Shown: positions 10,645-21,988, counted from the stretch's first letter. The stretch is DNA of 64,000 bases from Manihot esculenta (GCF_001659605.2 NC_035170.2:29554020-29618019), one strand, 5' to 3'. Program-made: numbers and translations. The notes: generated by a model not told the origin, from the sequence alone.

Positions 10645-11483
10645 TTTTAAAATTTTTTTAAATTATGTTGCAGTCACTACCTGTTATACCCTAAAAACGC
10701 CTAACATTGACTCAACCCGGATTCAGTTGGCATACTCAAAACTCATTCACAAAATTTCAAAATGGATTTTTCTCTATAAAACTTGGCTCTATACCAACAA
10801 ATAACAAGGATCGTTTAAATGTGATGGATAGTTTACTACACAACAAATAACAAGGATGGATTTTTAGTTTAAGGATAGTTTACTACAAAACAAAATCACA
10901 AAAATTATTAAAACACAAAGGATTTAAAATTAGTGGCTTCCAATATCATAGCCAAATTTGGCTCCCAAGATCATAGCCAAATAATAAAAGTAATTAACAT
11001 AAAATTTTAAATGGTTTAGGGTTCCTGCAACCTTAACCTGGGATCTCCAGAATTAAGTCTGATTGTGGAGGGAGAAGAGAAAGGTGCCGTCAACACGGAC
11101 TTACAATGTATATAAAATTTAAGAAACTTACTGTATTAATAAAACTTGAGAATATTTACAGAACTTCTGAAGGGTTTTTAGAGAAGAAAGGATTACAGAG
11201 AGAGTAGGGAGAAGGATGATAGAGAAGAAAGGATTACAGAGAGAGTAGGGAGAAGGATGAGAGAAATATTACAAGAAGGTAATATGATTGTGTGCCTTCA
11301 CAAGTGAAAAGACTCTCTATTTAAAAAAAAAATTTTGAATATTTACTGTTTTCATGTGATTAGAAGAGTACCAAACTTTTACTGTTTATGAATAATTTGT
11401 CTCCACCAAACCTTTACTTTTTGACTTTTAACTGTGCTTAAACAGTAATCTGCCTGCCACTTTCCTGTTTCTGTCTTCATATT
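10645..11483 (-). repeat. Caulimovirid leader/promoter region, copy 2
   Basis: This is the 5' (viral sense) leader of the element, matching 4541-5280. On the minus strand the order is promoter, leader, primer-binding site, coat-protein ATG. Similarity to copy 1 fades after about 11483 ('ctgtttctgtcttc'). It contains a 40-bp tandem duplication at about 11192-11272 ('agagaagaaaggattacaga' twice) that copy 1 lacks. Confidence 0.88.
10782..10796 (-). promoter_or_regulatory. tRNA-Met primer-binding site, copy 2
   Basis: The minus strand reads TGGTATAGAGCCAAG, which is TGGTATCAGAGC with one C deleted. Its position relative to the leader is the same as in copy 1 at 4677-4692. Confidence 0.8.
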
Positions 11484-12239
11484 TATAAATTTAGGGACTA
11501 ATAGATATATTTATTTATTTAAAATTATTTAGCTTTCAATTAAAATTCATTATACATTTTAAATAAATTTAAAATCAAACTCCATAAAAACTCAACAACT
11601 CTATACTCCTTACTTAACTCCTTACTTAGATTTCTTATTCAAAATGAAATAGTGACAACTCTAAGATCCCTTCATTTGAGACGTGCATAAATTCTCGGAG
11701 CCCTTAACAAAGTTTCACTCGATGAACTCTAACTCCAGATAAACCCTCACCTTAAAAGTATATATCTGAAAAAATACAAAAAATAAAAAGAGAATACGCC
11801 AATAGAACTGCAAACACTACCACCGAACAGAGTCAAAAAATACAAGCTACAAATAAAAGGCCTTCTAGACAACCTTCAGAAAAACACATGATCAAACCAT
11901 CTGCCAACCCAAACACAGGGTAAATCATAAATGTTATCTCAGAAAAAGAAAAAAAGAAAATCCATCCAAAAATCAAAATGATAATCATAATTGGTTTCAT
12001 TTTCAATTTTCTTGCATAATTACTTCTTAATCACCTGGAATAATTAAAATCCCCAATTCACAAAGATAACTTCAAGAATTTACTTTCCCAAATTAATTAC
12101 TTCATCAACAAACTCAAATTAAGAACAACTACTACAAATGAAAAAGAACCCTCAAGAATCCAGAGGCTCTTCCATAATCAGACAAAGAAATTAAACAGAA
12201 ATTAAAAATTCGCCAAAAGAAAAAAGAGAGAGAGAGATC
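11484..12239. other. Intergenic, no gene seen
   Basis: AT-rich spacer between the caulimovirid end and the stop codon of the gene at 12240. The right half is probably the 3' UTR and downstream region of that minus-strand gene. A short (GA)n run lies at 12227-12236. No remnant of the missing gypsy gag or 5' LTR is visible here. Confidence 0.6.
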
Positions 12240-12683
12240 TCAGGAAGGATGAACCTTGTTAGAAGAGAGTCCCTTCCAAGCAGATTTCATAGAAGCAGTA
12301 GCAGAATTAACAGCAGCTTCAATATATCTCTTAGAAGCAATACTTGCAGCTTTTTCCATTAAATTCCCCATTTTTCTTGCATTCTCAGCTGTCTCTTCTA
12401 AGCTTTCAAGTTCTTGCTTCGCCATTCTTTCCATTTCTTCTTCGAATCGACGAAATTCCTCCATAGCTTCTTCCATTACAGAATCAAGATAGCTCTCAGC
12501 ATTTTGCAGAGCTACTTGGGTTTCTTTCACTTCGTTTTCTTGCTCAAGCTCTATCGATGCCCATGATCTGTATGCTTCTATCTCAAACAGCTTCATTAGA
12601 TCCTCCATTGTTGAAGGATCGAAGTTCTTGTCTTGCAAGGCTTGATCTGAGAGAAAGGTGAATTGGGAGAGGAGAGCTTCCAT
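12240..12683 (-). CDS. Small coiled-coil plant protein, possibly MEE9-like
   Basis: Single-exon ORF of 147 aa with an ATG at 12681-12683 and TGA at 12240-12242. The protein is acidic and almost wholly helical: a Glu/Met-rich region from about residue 55 to 110 (EEFRRFEEEMERMAKQELE) predicts coiled coil, then an Ala-rich amphipathic C-terminus. There is no signal peptide or membrane segment. It has the look of a conserved small plant protein; I think it resembles the family annotated 'maternal effect embryo arrest 9', but that is from memory and unverified. It lies alone between the caulimovirid and a long repeat-rich spacer. Codon use is ordinary and nothing suggests decay. Confidence 0.8.
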   Translation of the reverse strand: MEALLSQFTFLSDQALQDKNFDPSTMEDLMKLFEIEAYRSWASIELEQENEVKETQVALQNAESYLDSVMEEAMEEFRRFEEEMERMAKQELESLEETAENARKMGNLMEKAASIASKRYIEAAVNSATASMKSAWKGLSSNKVHPS

Positions 12684-13187
12684 GGTGAATGACTGAAATC
12701 AATTGCAGATCTAGCTACTGTGCGTCTTGCTCTTGAATAAATTATTGTAAAAAGAGACTATATTCAATTTTTATATTATTAATATTTAATTATTAATTAT
12801 TAATTATTTTTATTTTTATTTCCTTTGTGGTTTGATGGGAAATTTGACCGTTGGAGAATTACAGGAATAATTTCTGTAGAAAAAATAAATAGAAAAGGAA
12901 GGGTGTGGAAGACAGGTCGGTGATAGAGATATGGATGAGTAATCTTATCATAGGAAGGGAATCTTGCTAGTGGAAAGTGGGGCCCATGCCTTGCTCACAT
13001 TGTCAAATTATTCATCAATTTTGTTTGTCTTTTTGAATTATGCATTGCATGCTATCAAGCCATGATTCAAACTATCCATGCTAGTTTTGGGAATAATTAC
13101 CATTTTCTTTTTAAAAAAATTCATTATATTTATTTTTTCAAAAAATGAAATTTTCAAGTGAAAACAAATAACAATTAATATTAAACG
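12684..13187. other. Upstream region of the 147-aa gene
   Basis: Contains the presumed promoter and 5' UTR of the minus-strand gene at 12683, followed by AT-rich DNA. No ORF, RNA gene or repeat is recognised. Confidence 0.5.
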
Positions 13188-13612
13188 GTGACTTAAATAT
13201 TTATTTAATTTGATTTAAAATTAAATTAAATGAAATAAATTAATAATTAAAATTTTAATATTTATAAAAATTAAATTGAATTAATTTTAATAAAAAATTA
13301 AATCTAGGATAATTCAATTTGATTTAATATGTTTAAATTTTTTATTTTTTATATTTTATTTTTAATATTTTAAAATTTAATTAAAATATTTTAATTTTAA
13401 TATAATATAATTTCTCTGTTTCATTCAAAATAATATACTATTATTTCTAATTGATTTGATTTTTTTATTAAAATCAAATTGAATTAATATAATTCAAAAT
13501 TTTAAAATTAAAAATCAAATTGAATTAAAATAAATAAAAATTAAATTAAAATTTTAAATTAATTCAGTTCGATCAATTTTTTTGATTTAAATCGAATAAT
13601 ACTCGTCTATCA
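13188..13612 (-). repeat. Palindromic MITE-like element, copy A
   Basis: AT-rich element of about 425 bp with long imperfect terminal inverted repeats built from GATTTGATTT/AAATCGAAT-type words and a poly-A/T core around 'ttttaatataatataattt'. It is the same family as copies at 16596, 20211, 32243 and 48930, but inverted relative to them. It is more decayed than copies C to E. No coding capacity. Confidence 0.6.
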
Positions 13613-15290
13613 CCATCACTGCATAATAGCTAATTAAATAATTAATATCCAATTTCAATTTTAAGTTTTTATTACTCATTTGTCAAACTCATTTATATAA
13701 TATAAAATTTTTATATAAATATTCTAAAATATTTTATGTAATTAGTAAATTTTAAAGTATAAATTATTAATAAGATGTATTTATATTAATATATACGTAT
13801 ATATATTTATCAAAAATAAAATTTAAGTGATATTCAATTTTCTGTTATCAATTTAATTACATTTATTTAATGATTGAATTAATCAAAATAATTGTTTTAA
13901 AATGTTAATTAAAAACGTAAAAATTGAAATCTCTTATATTTAATCAGATATATTTATTATTAGACTAAACGTGTGATTGTCAAAATAATTAAATTTTATT
14001 AATTATGATTTTAATAGAATATTATTTATAATTATTCTTTTACTAAAATATGCTATATTTACTATTTTAATAAGTAAAAAAGATTATATATTTATTTATA
14101 TTTAATTAATTAATAATATAAATTTTATTTTTTATTTTATTTCAGTTAATTTAGTAAGTGAATGAACATGTTTCAGTTTCGACTAAGTTTTTTTTTTAAA
14201 AAAAAAAAATTCAATTTGACTTCATTAACATTCTATGAGTTAATTAAAATCTAAATTAGAGTTTGGTATTATGGTTAAAGCTAATGTTGAGAAAAATGTT
14301 TCTTAAAAATAATAGTTAGAAGATATTAAAAATTGAATTAAATTATTTTTTACAAAATTTAATTATAAGACACTAAAATAACAAAAATAATTTTTTTTCA
14401 AATTACTCTTATAAACAAAATTTAAAATGATATTTTTAAATCTTAATAAAAAATATGAATATGTTTTTAATAAAAAATTTAATTCGATTCAATTTAATTA
14501 ATTAAATAGCCACGGCTGATTCAACTTCCATCTAGGCACTGTTTTTTTAAATCTTTGTTGAGCACTCATTTATATTAAAAATTCATTTAATTGTAATAAG
14601 TTAAGTCAGGAACTCTTCGATAAATTTTTTAAAAAAAGTTAACTTAGAAACATTAAATTAATATATTTAATTTATTTAGTTGGTATTTTATTTTAATTTT
14701 TTAAGAATTCAAAGAGATTAAAAGAAAATATTTTTTTTTAGAAAATTTGCTTCTATAAAAGTTTAAATTTTTTTAGAAATTATTATTTAATTTATAAAAT
14801 ATAAAAAAATTTACTATTTAATTCATACATTTTTAAAATTATATTAAAATATCTTTCATATTTTAATAACTTGATTAGTTAGTTTTTATTATTAATTTTT
14901 CTACATAATACTATTATATGATGAGAATGGAAGAGAGAAAAAAGTTTTATTCCTAAAATATCATTCTTTTAATGTTTAAAAGTCTTAAATCTTAATGAAA
15001 TCCTTAATTTATTATATCTCTATTATTCTCTCGTTATTTACGTAGCAGCCAAAAATATTTCACATAATCAAAAGTTTATGTATGAATACATGCAATAGAC
15101 CATCAAAATTTCTATATAAAAATTCTTTAAATAATATAATTAAAGTTTCTATATATACATTCTTTCAATAATTCGATCAAACTTTATACGTTGCATTTTA
15201 AATGATCAAATCTCAAATATATATAAATTAAAATTTTTATATTTTAAACCAACAAATATTTATAAATTAGAATTGAAAAATTATCTACTA
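13613..15290. other. AT-rich intergenic DNA
   Basis: Long very AT-rich stretch with many in-frame stops on both strands. I see no gene, RNA or clear repeat boundary. It probably consists of old unrecognisable transposon debris. Confidence 0.5.
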
Positions 15291-15294
15291 TTGT

Positions 15295-15695
15295 AGGGCC
15301 CGACCTTTATCAGTCTGTTCTCCTACCGGCATGCGAAGATCTTCGCAGTCTGCCGACAGTCGACAGGTTCGGAACTGGGACCTCCAGGCCTAAGATAGCG
15401 CGACTGCTTCATTAAATCATGCCACGAAATCGATAGCGCTAAGTGAACCATTTTTGACGATGCAGAATGAACGGAAAGCCGAGTAACCTAGAACCCACAA
15501 AGTGGGCCGCCGTGGAGTACAATTCCTATTGGGCGACGGGTCTATAATGTTATTCCATGCTAATGTATTCAGAGCGTAGACTTACTTTAAGTACTCTAAT
15601 TTCTTCAAAGTAACAGAGCCGGAGCGCCGGAGGTATGAACCAGCTAGTTCAAGTCAGGAGCCCATCACTGCAAAAGAAATTAGCGACCGTGTTGG
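15295..15695 (-). pseudogene. 18S rRNA-like fragment in a GC-richer island
   Basis: On the minus strand, positions 15541-15613 read like the 18S rRNA segment after the V4 region: 'gttactttgaagaaattaga', then 'acgctctgaatacattagca', then 'ggaataacattatag'. The next bases (15614-15632) fit the 'cctccggcgct' stretch, and weaker similarity runs to about 15690. Many differences from the plant 18S consensus are C-to-T or G-to-A, as expected for decayed methylated DNA. From 15541 down to about 15295 the island stays GC-richer than its surroundings, but I cannot align it confidently to 18S. It includes the 14-bp palindrome GCGAAGATCTTCGC near 15335. Not a functional rRNA gene. Confidence 0.72.
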
Positions 15696-16595
15696 ATAAC
15701 GTTAAAGTGTAATATTGACTACCACAAGACCACATACTATAGTACATTAGACAATATTGAGTGGCGAGAGAAGAGAAAAATGGAAAAATGAGAGGGACGA
15801 CAGATGAAATAGCAGTGTGGATAGCCTCTCACTTCTCAAGGAAACAACGATAGAAGAGAAAAAGGGAAAAAGGAGAAGGATGGCGGTGGTTGAAACATTT
15901 ATGGAGAAATACAGAGAGAGAATAAAGGAAGAGAAAAGAGGGAGACTGGGTGAGGTGGAGTAGAGTGGGGCGGGACATGTTGGGAGAGAGAGAGAAAGAT
16001 TGAAGATTTATGATTTTTTTTATTGTTTAGACTAATTAAGTTATTAGTATAAAGTTTTAAGGGTATTTTCATCTCATTGGTTTGTTTTTAATGTCTTCAA
16101 GTAAAGACTAAGTAGCGATATTTTTAAAAATTTAATAATTTAGCAATTTTTTTTTATATTATAAAGATTAATTAATAATTTTTTTAAAAATAAACTCAAA
16201 TGAAAATTATAGCCAAGTCAAATTAACTTCTAAATTGCGTTTAATTAAGAATATTAATTAATCATTTAAAAATAAATAAAAGAGCATCTATATGAAAATC
16301 TTTATAATTTAGATAGAGCGCTATATTTTTTTATAAATTTGTTGATATAAATTAAAAATTAATTGAGTCAATAAATTTTAAATATTAAATTATTTAATCT
16401 CTAACTATTTTTAATATATTAGGTATAATATAAATTTAATATATAAAATATGTAGATTAGTGCTATAATTGCCCTTTGGAGCATATGCTACTTATTAACC
16501 AATGAGAAAGTGACGCATAAGTAAACCAACTAAAATAAATAACTTTATTTATATGATAAAAATGAATAAATAAACCGTTGTGTTAATGTAAGTAG
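15696..16595. other. Purine-rich then AT-rich intergenic DNA
   Basis: Positions 15755-16010 are strongly purine-rich on the plus strand (GA-rich, 'agagagagagaaaga'), with no coding frame. After that it is AT-rich filler. No feature can be supported. Confidence 0.5.
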
Positions 16596-17022
16596 TGCTC
16601 GGTTTAAATTAAAAAAGTTAATCGAATAAAATTAATTTAAAATTTTAATTTTAATTTTTTTATTTATTTTAATTTGATTTAATTTAACTTTTAATTTTAA
16701 AAATTTTAATTATTTCGATTTAATTTGGTTTTAATTAGAAAAATTTTAAAAATTGAACTGAACCGATTAATAATAATAGTATATTATTTTTAATAATATA
16801 AATAAATTAGATAAAATATTTTAATTAAATTTTAAAATATTATGTAAAAAATAAAAAAAATTTAAAAAATTTAAATCGATCGAATCGAATTGAAATTTTT
16901 TAATTCAATTCGATTCAATTTTTAATTAAAATCAATTCAATTTAATTTTTATAAATACTAAAATTTTAATTTTTAATTTATTCGATTTGATTCTGTGTTA
17001 AAGTGAATCAACCGAACGAACA
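16596..17022 (+). repeat. Palindromic MITE-like element, copy B
   Basis: About 427 bp, same family as copies A, C, D and E. It begins near 'gctcggtttaaatt' and ends near 'aaccgaacgaac'. The core contains 'aataatagtatattattttt' followed by 'aaattttaaaatatt', as in the other copies. Confidence 0.65.
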
Positions 17023-17493
17023 AAATATAAGTGCTAATGCACTCCAAAATAAAAATAAAATAAATTTAATTATTATATTCAATAGAGATTTCTCAATAGT
17101 TAAAGAGTTAAGCTACACAAGGTTAATTATTTATAGTATACATTTTAATTAATTATATATAATGATTAATATATAATCATAATTTTCAAAAAACTTAATA
17201 TATAATCAAATTTATATTAAATTCATTATTAATTAAATTTTATATTTTTAAATTAAGCATTAAATATAAAAAAAATTAATTATAATTTAATTTTAAAAAA
17301 AATCTATTTTTTTTTAAAGGAAAATCAAGGCATGAGCATTTGATAATTAAACAATCATCTCAAAAATAAAAATTTTTCTAAGAAATACTAGCAAAAAAAT
17401 AATTAGGCAAAGACTAACTTTCTCCAGCTTCGCAACTTCAAATCCCACAAGAATTTCCGCAGATACATTTTGAAAAAGAGACAGTCTTTAGAA

Positions 17494-20400
17494 ATGGGGA
17501 TGGGCGCTAACGTTCGCAGGGAGGTGCTGCTGCAATTTTTGTTAACTCTTTGGATTTGGGGAACTGTTCGAGTAAGTGAGGGAATATGGTTAAATCTGCC
17601 GGCAACGGGGACAAAGTGCGTTTCCGAGGAACTCCACTCCAATGTTGTCGTATTAGCTGATTACGTTGTCGTTTCCGAGGAGAACTATCACCTTCCAACC
17701 ATCTCTATCAAGGTCCAAATCTTTTCCTGTTTCTTTATTTGATTCAATTTTTATAATGTTTCTCTCGGTATAATTGACGTCTGAAAAGTCAGGATATGCT
17801 TGATTCAATTCAAATTCCTAAATTTGTGTGGAATTCAATGGAATTATATGTTTGTGGGTTTGGTTTGAATAAAAATTAGAATTTAATTCTAGGAATTCAA
17901 TTCCTTGGAATTAGTTATAACTAAAATCAATTACTATCAAATTTGATGAAATTTGAAATGAATTCTACAAAACTTACACAACAATATCTTTTGGACTAAA
18001 ATGCTCTCTCTAAATGATTTTCTCTCAATAATTTATCCTATATACTTTATTGGTAATCAATTTTCTATTTATTTACTATTATTATATATAGACAATTACA
18101 TAATATATTTTCTTTATTTTTCTAATTTTCTAATATTTATAGTTCATTTTCTCTTACTAATAAGAGTGTTTATTTTATTATGTAAACCTCCGTGTCATGA
18201 AAATTTATTAATATATTTTTAATGGATTTATATTTTTGTTAGTTATTATAAATTTATTAAATATAAAATTTTTTGATAGTAGAATTTTTTATTTTACTCT
18301 TAAAGATAGTTTAGAAAATAAAAAAATGAATTATGTGGAATTTAATTGAATTCTGCATTTTAAGTTGTGACATACTAGCACTCACAGGTTTAACTCGGGT
18401 GATAAGTGCATCTGAGTAAATCTGAGAGGTCTTAGATTCTACTCTCACACTCCCCAATTTCCAGTTCAAAAAAAAAAAAAAAGTTGTGACATACTAAACA
18501 ATGAAATTCATTTCAAATGAATTATATTTAGAATTCAATTGAATTCCACATAGTTTTATAAGGTAGAATTGAACCAAATATTATGTCAGATAATTGCATT
18601 TTTAATTTATTTGAGTTGAGTTTCTTTTACATTGCTAGAAAAAGAAACCCTTGTTGAGAATGATTTTGTGACATTGAATTGGATGGAAATTGGGTTTTTG
18701 AGCTGATTTGTGGTGTGATAGGGATCTGCTTGTTTATGCATTCACTATTGCCTGGTTGTGCACTTGTGCTGTGGAGGAATAGTATTTTAGATGTTAAAAA
18801 GAAATGTAGAATTAATAGTTTATGACTTGAAGCGTTGGTCAATTTGGTATTAGGCAACCTGTATTATGTTGATGCTATAGGAGTTTGTGCACTCATTACT
18901 TGTACTTCTTGAAATATGTGTGCTCAATTAGCCTCTGGAATGAAGCAAGTTTCTGTTGAACCTTTAGCATTTTTTCATGTTGCGAAGACATAGATTGAGG
19001 ATTGTGTTAGTTCAGAACACTGCATGATAACTCTGGGATCCGAAGGTTAATGAGATGGCAACACATGGACTGGTTTAAGGATTTGGGGCAGTAAATGACT
19101 TGGCTTAGTAAATGAGAGTAGTAAAGAAGTTGGGTGTGAAGTTTCGGATGGTTTAGGTTTGGAGTTGCAAAGGGAGTTAAGAGGTTAAAGAAGACAGAAT
19201 GAAATCCTTTTCTGGATGAAATAAGGGGCATATATGCTCTACAAGGTATGCCTGAACATGTCCCTTCTGAATGGACAATCCTACTTGTGTCAGGGACTTT
19301 TCAGGTGGTTTATTAATGGTGGACAAATAACTCATTTAATAATTAGTCGGCTAAGGTTATACTACCTCCAAGTAAATTCTAAATAATCAAAATGAATAAT
19401 GAAGTGATCCTCCAAGGTTTTTTTTTTCTTGCTAATTATTTGTATCATTAATTTTTTTAGGCAACAGTTCTTCCATTTCAACTTGTATGGACAAGTATTA
19501 ACTAGCACATCTCATGTTAATTTGTTTTCTTCTCTAGGTGACATCACCATACGGGAACAATCTTCATCATAAGGAAAATGTGACACATGGTCAATTTGCA
19601 TTCACAACTGAAGAGGCTGGCAACCATCTGGTGTGTTTCTGGGTGGAGGGCCATAATGAAGGAGATGCAGATGTAAGTCTCAACCTTGACTGGAAAACTG
19701 GTATAGCAGCTAAGGATTGGGAGTCGGTTGCAAGTATAGAAAGGATTGAGGTAATTACTATAAGGTTCATTGTCATCCATTAAACTGGATGCACATATAC
19801 AAAGACAAGAAACAGAAGATAAATAGGAAAAAAAATGATAAGACCTGCTCAAGGGTAGACATTCAGAGTGATTCTGAAAAATTTCTGCTAGCCTGCTGGT
19901 CATCAATCTCTAAATATTGGTTAAAGGCCTGCTGATCTCAGTTCTTAACATTGGGTAAATTCGTTGTAAACGAAAAGGACACTGATGCTCACTAGTATTG
20001 ATATGTCGTAGAGGGCTGTTAACCAAACAAATGAGAATGAATTTTAACAAGGGAGGAACAAGATAGATTTTAGCGGTCCAAACCTTTATTTGACAAATCT
20101 TAGACCAGATGCGAAGCCTAGCATTTTGTTTTGGTTGATCTTGGAGAGTAGCTTCTTGTTAGAGTAAAACTTATTCTAGAGAAGGTGGTATCTTAACAAT
20201 AGGGGTAGAGCAGTATTTGGTTCAAATCGAAATAATTGATTAAACTGATTTAATTTAGAAATTCGGCTCAGTTTTATATTTTTTTTCTTTGATTTGATTC
20301 GGTTTTAATTTTCAAAAAATTCAATCATTTTAGTTTGATTTGATTTTGATAAGAAAATCGAAAAAATCGAACCGTATTGATTAATTATCTAACACTATGT

Positions 20401-21106
20401 CATTTTGATGATATAAGGAGATCAAACTCTAACCAATATTAAAATACTTCAATTAAATAATAGAATACTTAAAATAAGAAGTAAAAAATAAAATAAAAAA
20501 CTCATTAAAAAATCCAATCGACTGAATTAAACAAAAATAAGGACCGGTTCAATTCAGATTGATTTTTTTCTAATTCAACTCCGTTCGATTTTTACAAATA
20601 CTTAAAATTTGGTTTTTAGTTTATTTAGTTTGATTCATTTCGGCTTAAACTTGACAGGAACAAATTAGCCAGAGTAATGTATTTGCCTGCGTAAAACTTA
20701 AAAGTTCTTTAAATTTGTGTTTTGATGTCACCGCACATTTGTATTTGTTCCATGTGTTGAAATTCATAATGCATACTTATGTAGGGTGTTGAACTTGAGC
20801 TGAGAAAACTTGAAGGAGCAGTGGATGCCATCCATGAGAATCTACTGCATCTCAAAATCAGGTAAATAATTATTTATTAATGGGTTTATCTCTTAGCACT
20901 CGACTCAGAAGCACTTTTCATTTAGTGAATATTTTCTTCTTCTTCTTTGTTACGCTCGCAGAGAAGCAGAGTTGAGAAATGCAAGTGAGACGACAAATAC
21001 TAGAGTAGCATGGTTTAGTATCATGTCCTTGGGACTATGCATTTTGGTCTCGGTTCTGCAGTTATGGCATTTGAAGAGTTTCTTCCAAAAGAAGAAGCTT
21101 ATCTAG
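17494..21106 (+). CDS. p24-delta family protein (transmembrane emp24 domain)
   Basis: Four exons inferred at 17494-17712, 19538-19750, 20785-20861 and 20962-21106, all with GT-AG introns and consistent frame; 217 aa. p24 proteins cycle between ER and Golgi as cargo receptors in COPI/COPII vesicles. Exon 1 encodes an N-terminal signal peptide (hydrophobic [12 protein letters not shown]) and the start of the GOLD domain; exon 2 gives the rest of it ([18 protein letters not shown]), with two Cys likely forming the GOLD disulfide. Exon 3 plus the start of exon 4 form the coiled coil ([17 protein letters not shown]). Exon 4 has a transmembrane helix and a cytosolic tail ending QKKKLI, a KKXX COPI retrieval signal. 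Length and layout are typical of plant p24-delta. The ATG at 17494 is chosen because it directly precedes the signal peptide. Introns 1 and 2 carry transposon insertions, but the coding frame is intact. Confidence 0.93.
17800..18579. repeat. MITE with GGAATTC-rich terminal inverted repeats, intron 1
   Basis: The left end 'ttgattcaattcaaattcct...tgtggaattcaat' is mirrored by the right end, read in reverse 'ttggttcaattctacctta...tgtggaattcaatt'. The inverted repeats are imperfect, about 45 bp. The interior is AT-rich and non-coding. A SINE has inserted within it (18378-18480). Confidence 0.55.
18378..18480 (+). mobile_element. tRNA-derived SINE with poly(A) tail
   Basis: A 103-bp insert is flanked by a perfect 16-bp direct repeat AAGTTGTGACATACTA (18362-18377 and 18481-18496). 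The left part has pol III-like boxes ('gggtgataagtgc' near the A-box position, 'ggtcttagattct' resembling a B box), and the insert ends in a run of about 15 A. Target duplication, A-tail and tRNA-like head are the hallmarks of a SINE. It is short even for plant SINEs and may be 5'-truncated. Confidence 0.82.
20211..20650 (+). repeat. Palindromic MITE-like element, copy C (intron 2 of p24-delta)
   Basis: About 440 bp beginning 'cagtatttggttcaaatcga' and ending 'gtttgattcatttcggctta', with inverted-repeat arms and an AT core. Same family as copies A, B, D and E. It sits wholly within intron 2 of the p24-delta gene and does not touch splice sites. Confidence 0.7.
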
Positions 21107-21988
21107 ATATTGCTAATGAAATAGGAAAGTCCCCTATTCTTTTTGTTTTCATTCTATTTCTTCTTCTTTTTTTTTTTGTATGTTGCAGAAGAAAAATTTT
21201 GTTATGATGAGTAGAGAATATTTTTGTTCTCATTGAAAGTGAAACTTACTTGTCAACAAATTAAAACTGGAAATTCATAATAAAGCATTCACCATCCTAA
21301 CAACAAAAGCAAAAAAAAGCCTTTCAAAAATTGAAGTTTCAGGTACTTCTAGATTTGTGATGAACTTAATCTTAAGACCAACTGATAATGGTAAAAAAAA
21401 TTCAGAAGGCTATGCTTGAACTTTTTATTCATTAAAGTGCAAGCCTCAAATTTAATTTTTATGCTTAATATTTCAGCTTGATAAAGGTAGACTAAGATTT
21501 TCAATTAGGGAATATGAGACTTCCAAGGTAGCTTTCAAGCACAGAACAAATTCAGATACTTAGTGGAATTATAGAAAAAACTAGCCTAGATCTTTGGTCT
21601 ATATAGATCCGTATTGTAAAATAGCAGTGGGATCTATATGAAATCATGCATTTAAATTTGCCTATGGAATTATATACTTCAGAAATCTAATGTTGGTATT
21701 AGGAATGACTAACCAGAAAATAATTCATTGACCCAACTTAACACCATTGCAAGCCTGCTGTAAGTAAATAAAACAGAACACCAAACTAAGATTGTTTCTG
21801 TCTGTAACAGAGACAAGTAAATGTTTAACAAACCAACTGAGGGCATGAAAAAGAACATTGCTCGGTATCGAATATAAAAAGTAAGGATCAAACTTCCATG
21901 AAAGCCCAAGAAAACTGTAGTACTGGTTCAGTTAAATCTCAAGAACTTGTTCATGCAGCTTTTCTTTGAATCTTCCTCTGAACTCTGG
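21107..21988. other. 3' region between p24-delta and RLP gene 1
   Basis: The left part is the presumed 3' UTR of the p24-delta gene; the right part should hold the 3' UTR of the minus-strand RLP gene. The two genes are convergent. No further gene or repeat is recognised. Confidence 0.5.

Larger units (their letters stand above)
4541..11483 (-). mobile_element. Endogenous caulimovirid (pararetrovirus) relic, terminally redundant
   Basis: This is a degenerate plant pararetrovirus copy lying on the minus strand. It has no integrase and no LTRs. Instead, the same ~0.75-0.85 kb noncoding leader/promoter region occurs at both ends (4541-~5280 and 10645-11483), and the primer-binding site for initiator tRNA-Met lies inside that repeat. 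Between the repeats, in viral sense, are coat protein with zinc knuckle, a linker, aspartic protease, RT (YIDD), RNase H and a separate downstream ORF. The coding part is AT-rich (Lys/Asn/Ile-rich protein) and broken by several stops and at least one frameshift. One unit from repeat to repeat is about 6.1 kb. I see no 30K-type movement protein domain. I do not assign a genus. The copy looks fossil and non-functional. Confidence 0.88.

Noticed and set aside
12256..12492. 78-aa plus-strand ORF opposite the 147-aa gene
   Set aside because: Antisense shadow of the coiled-coil gene, with a low-complexity translation.
18001..18222. 73-aa hydrophobic ORF in p24-delta intron 1
   Set aside because: Phe/Ile/Tyr-rich translation of AT-rich MITE interior, with no homology or start context.
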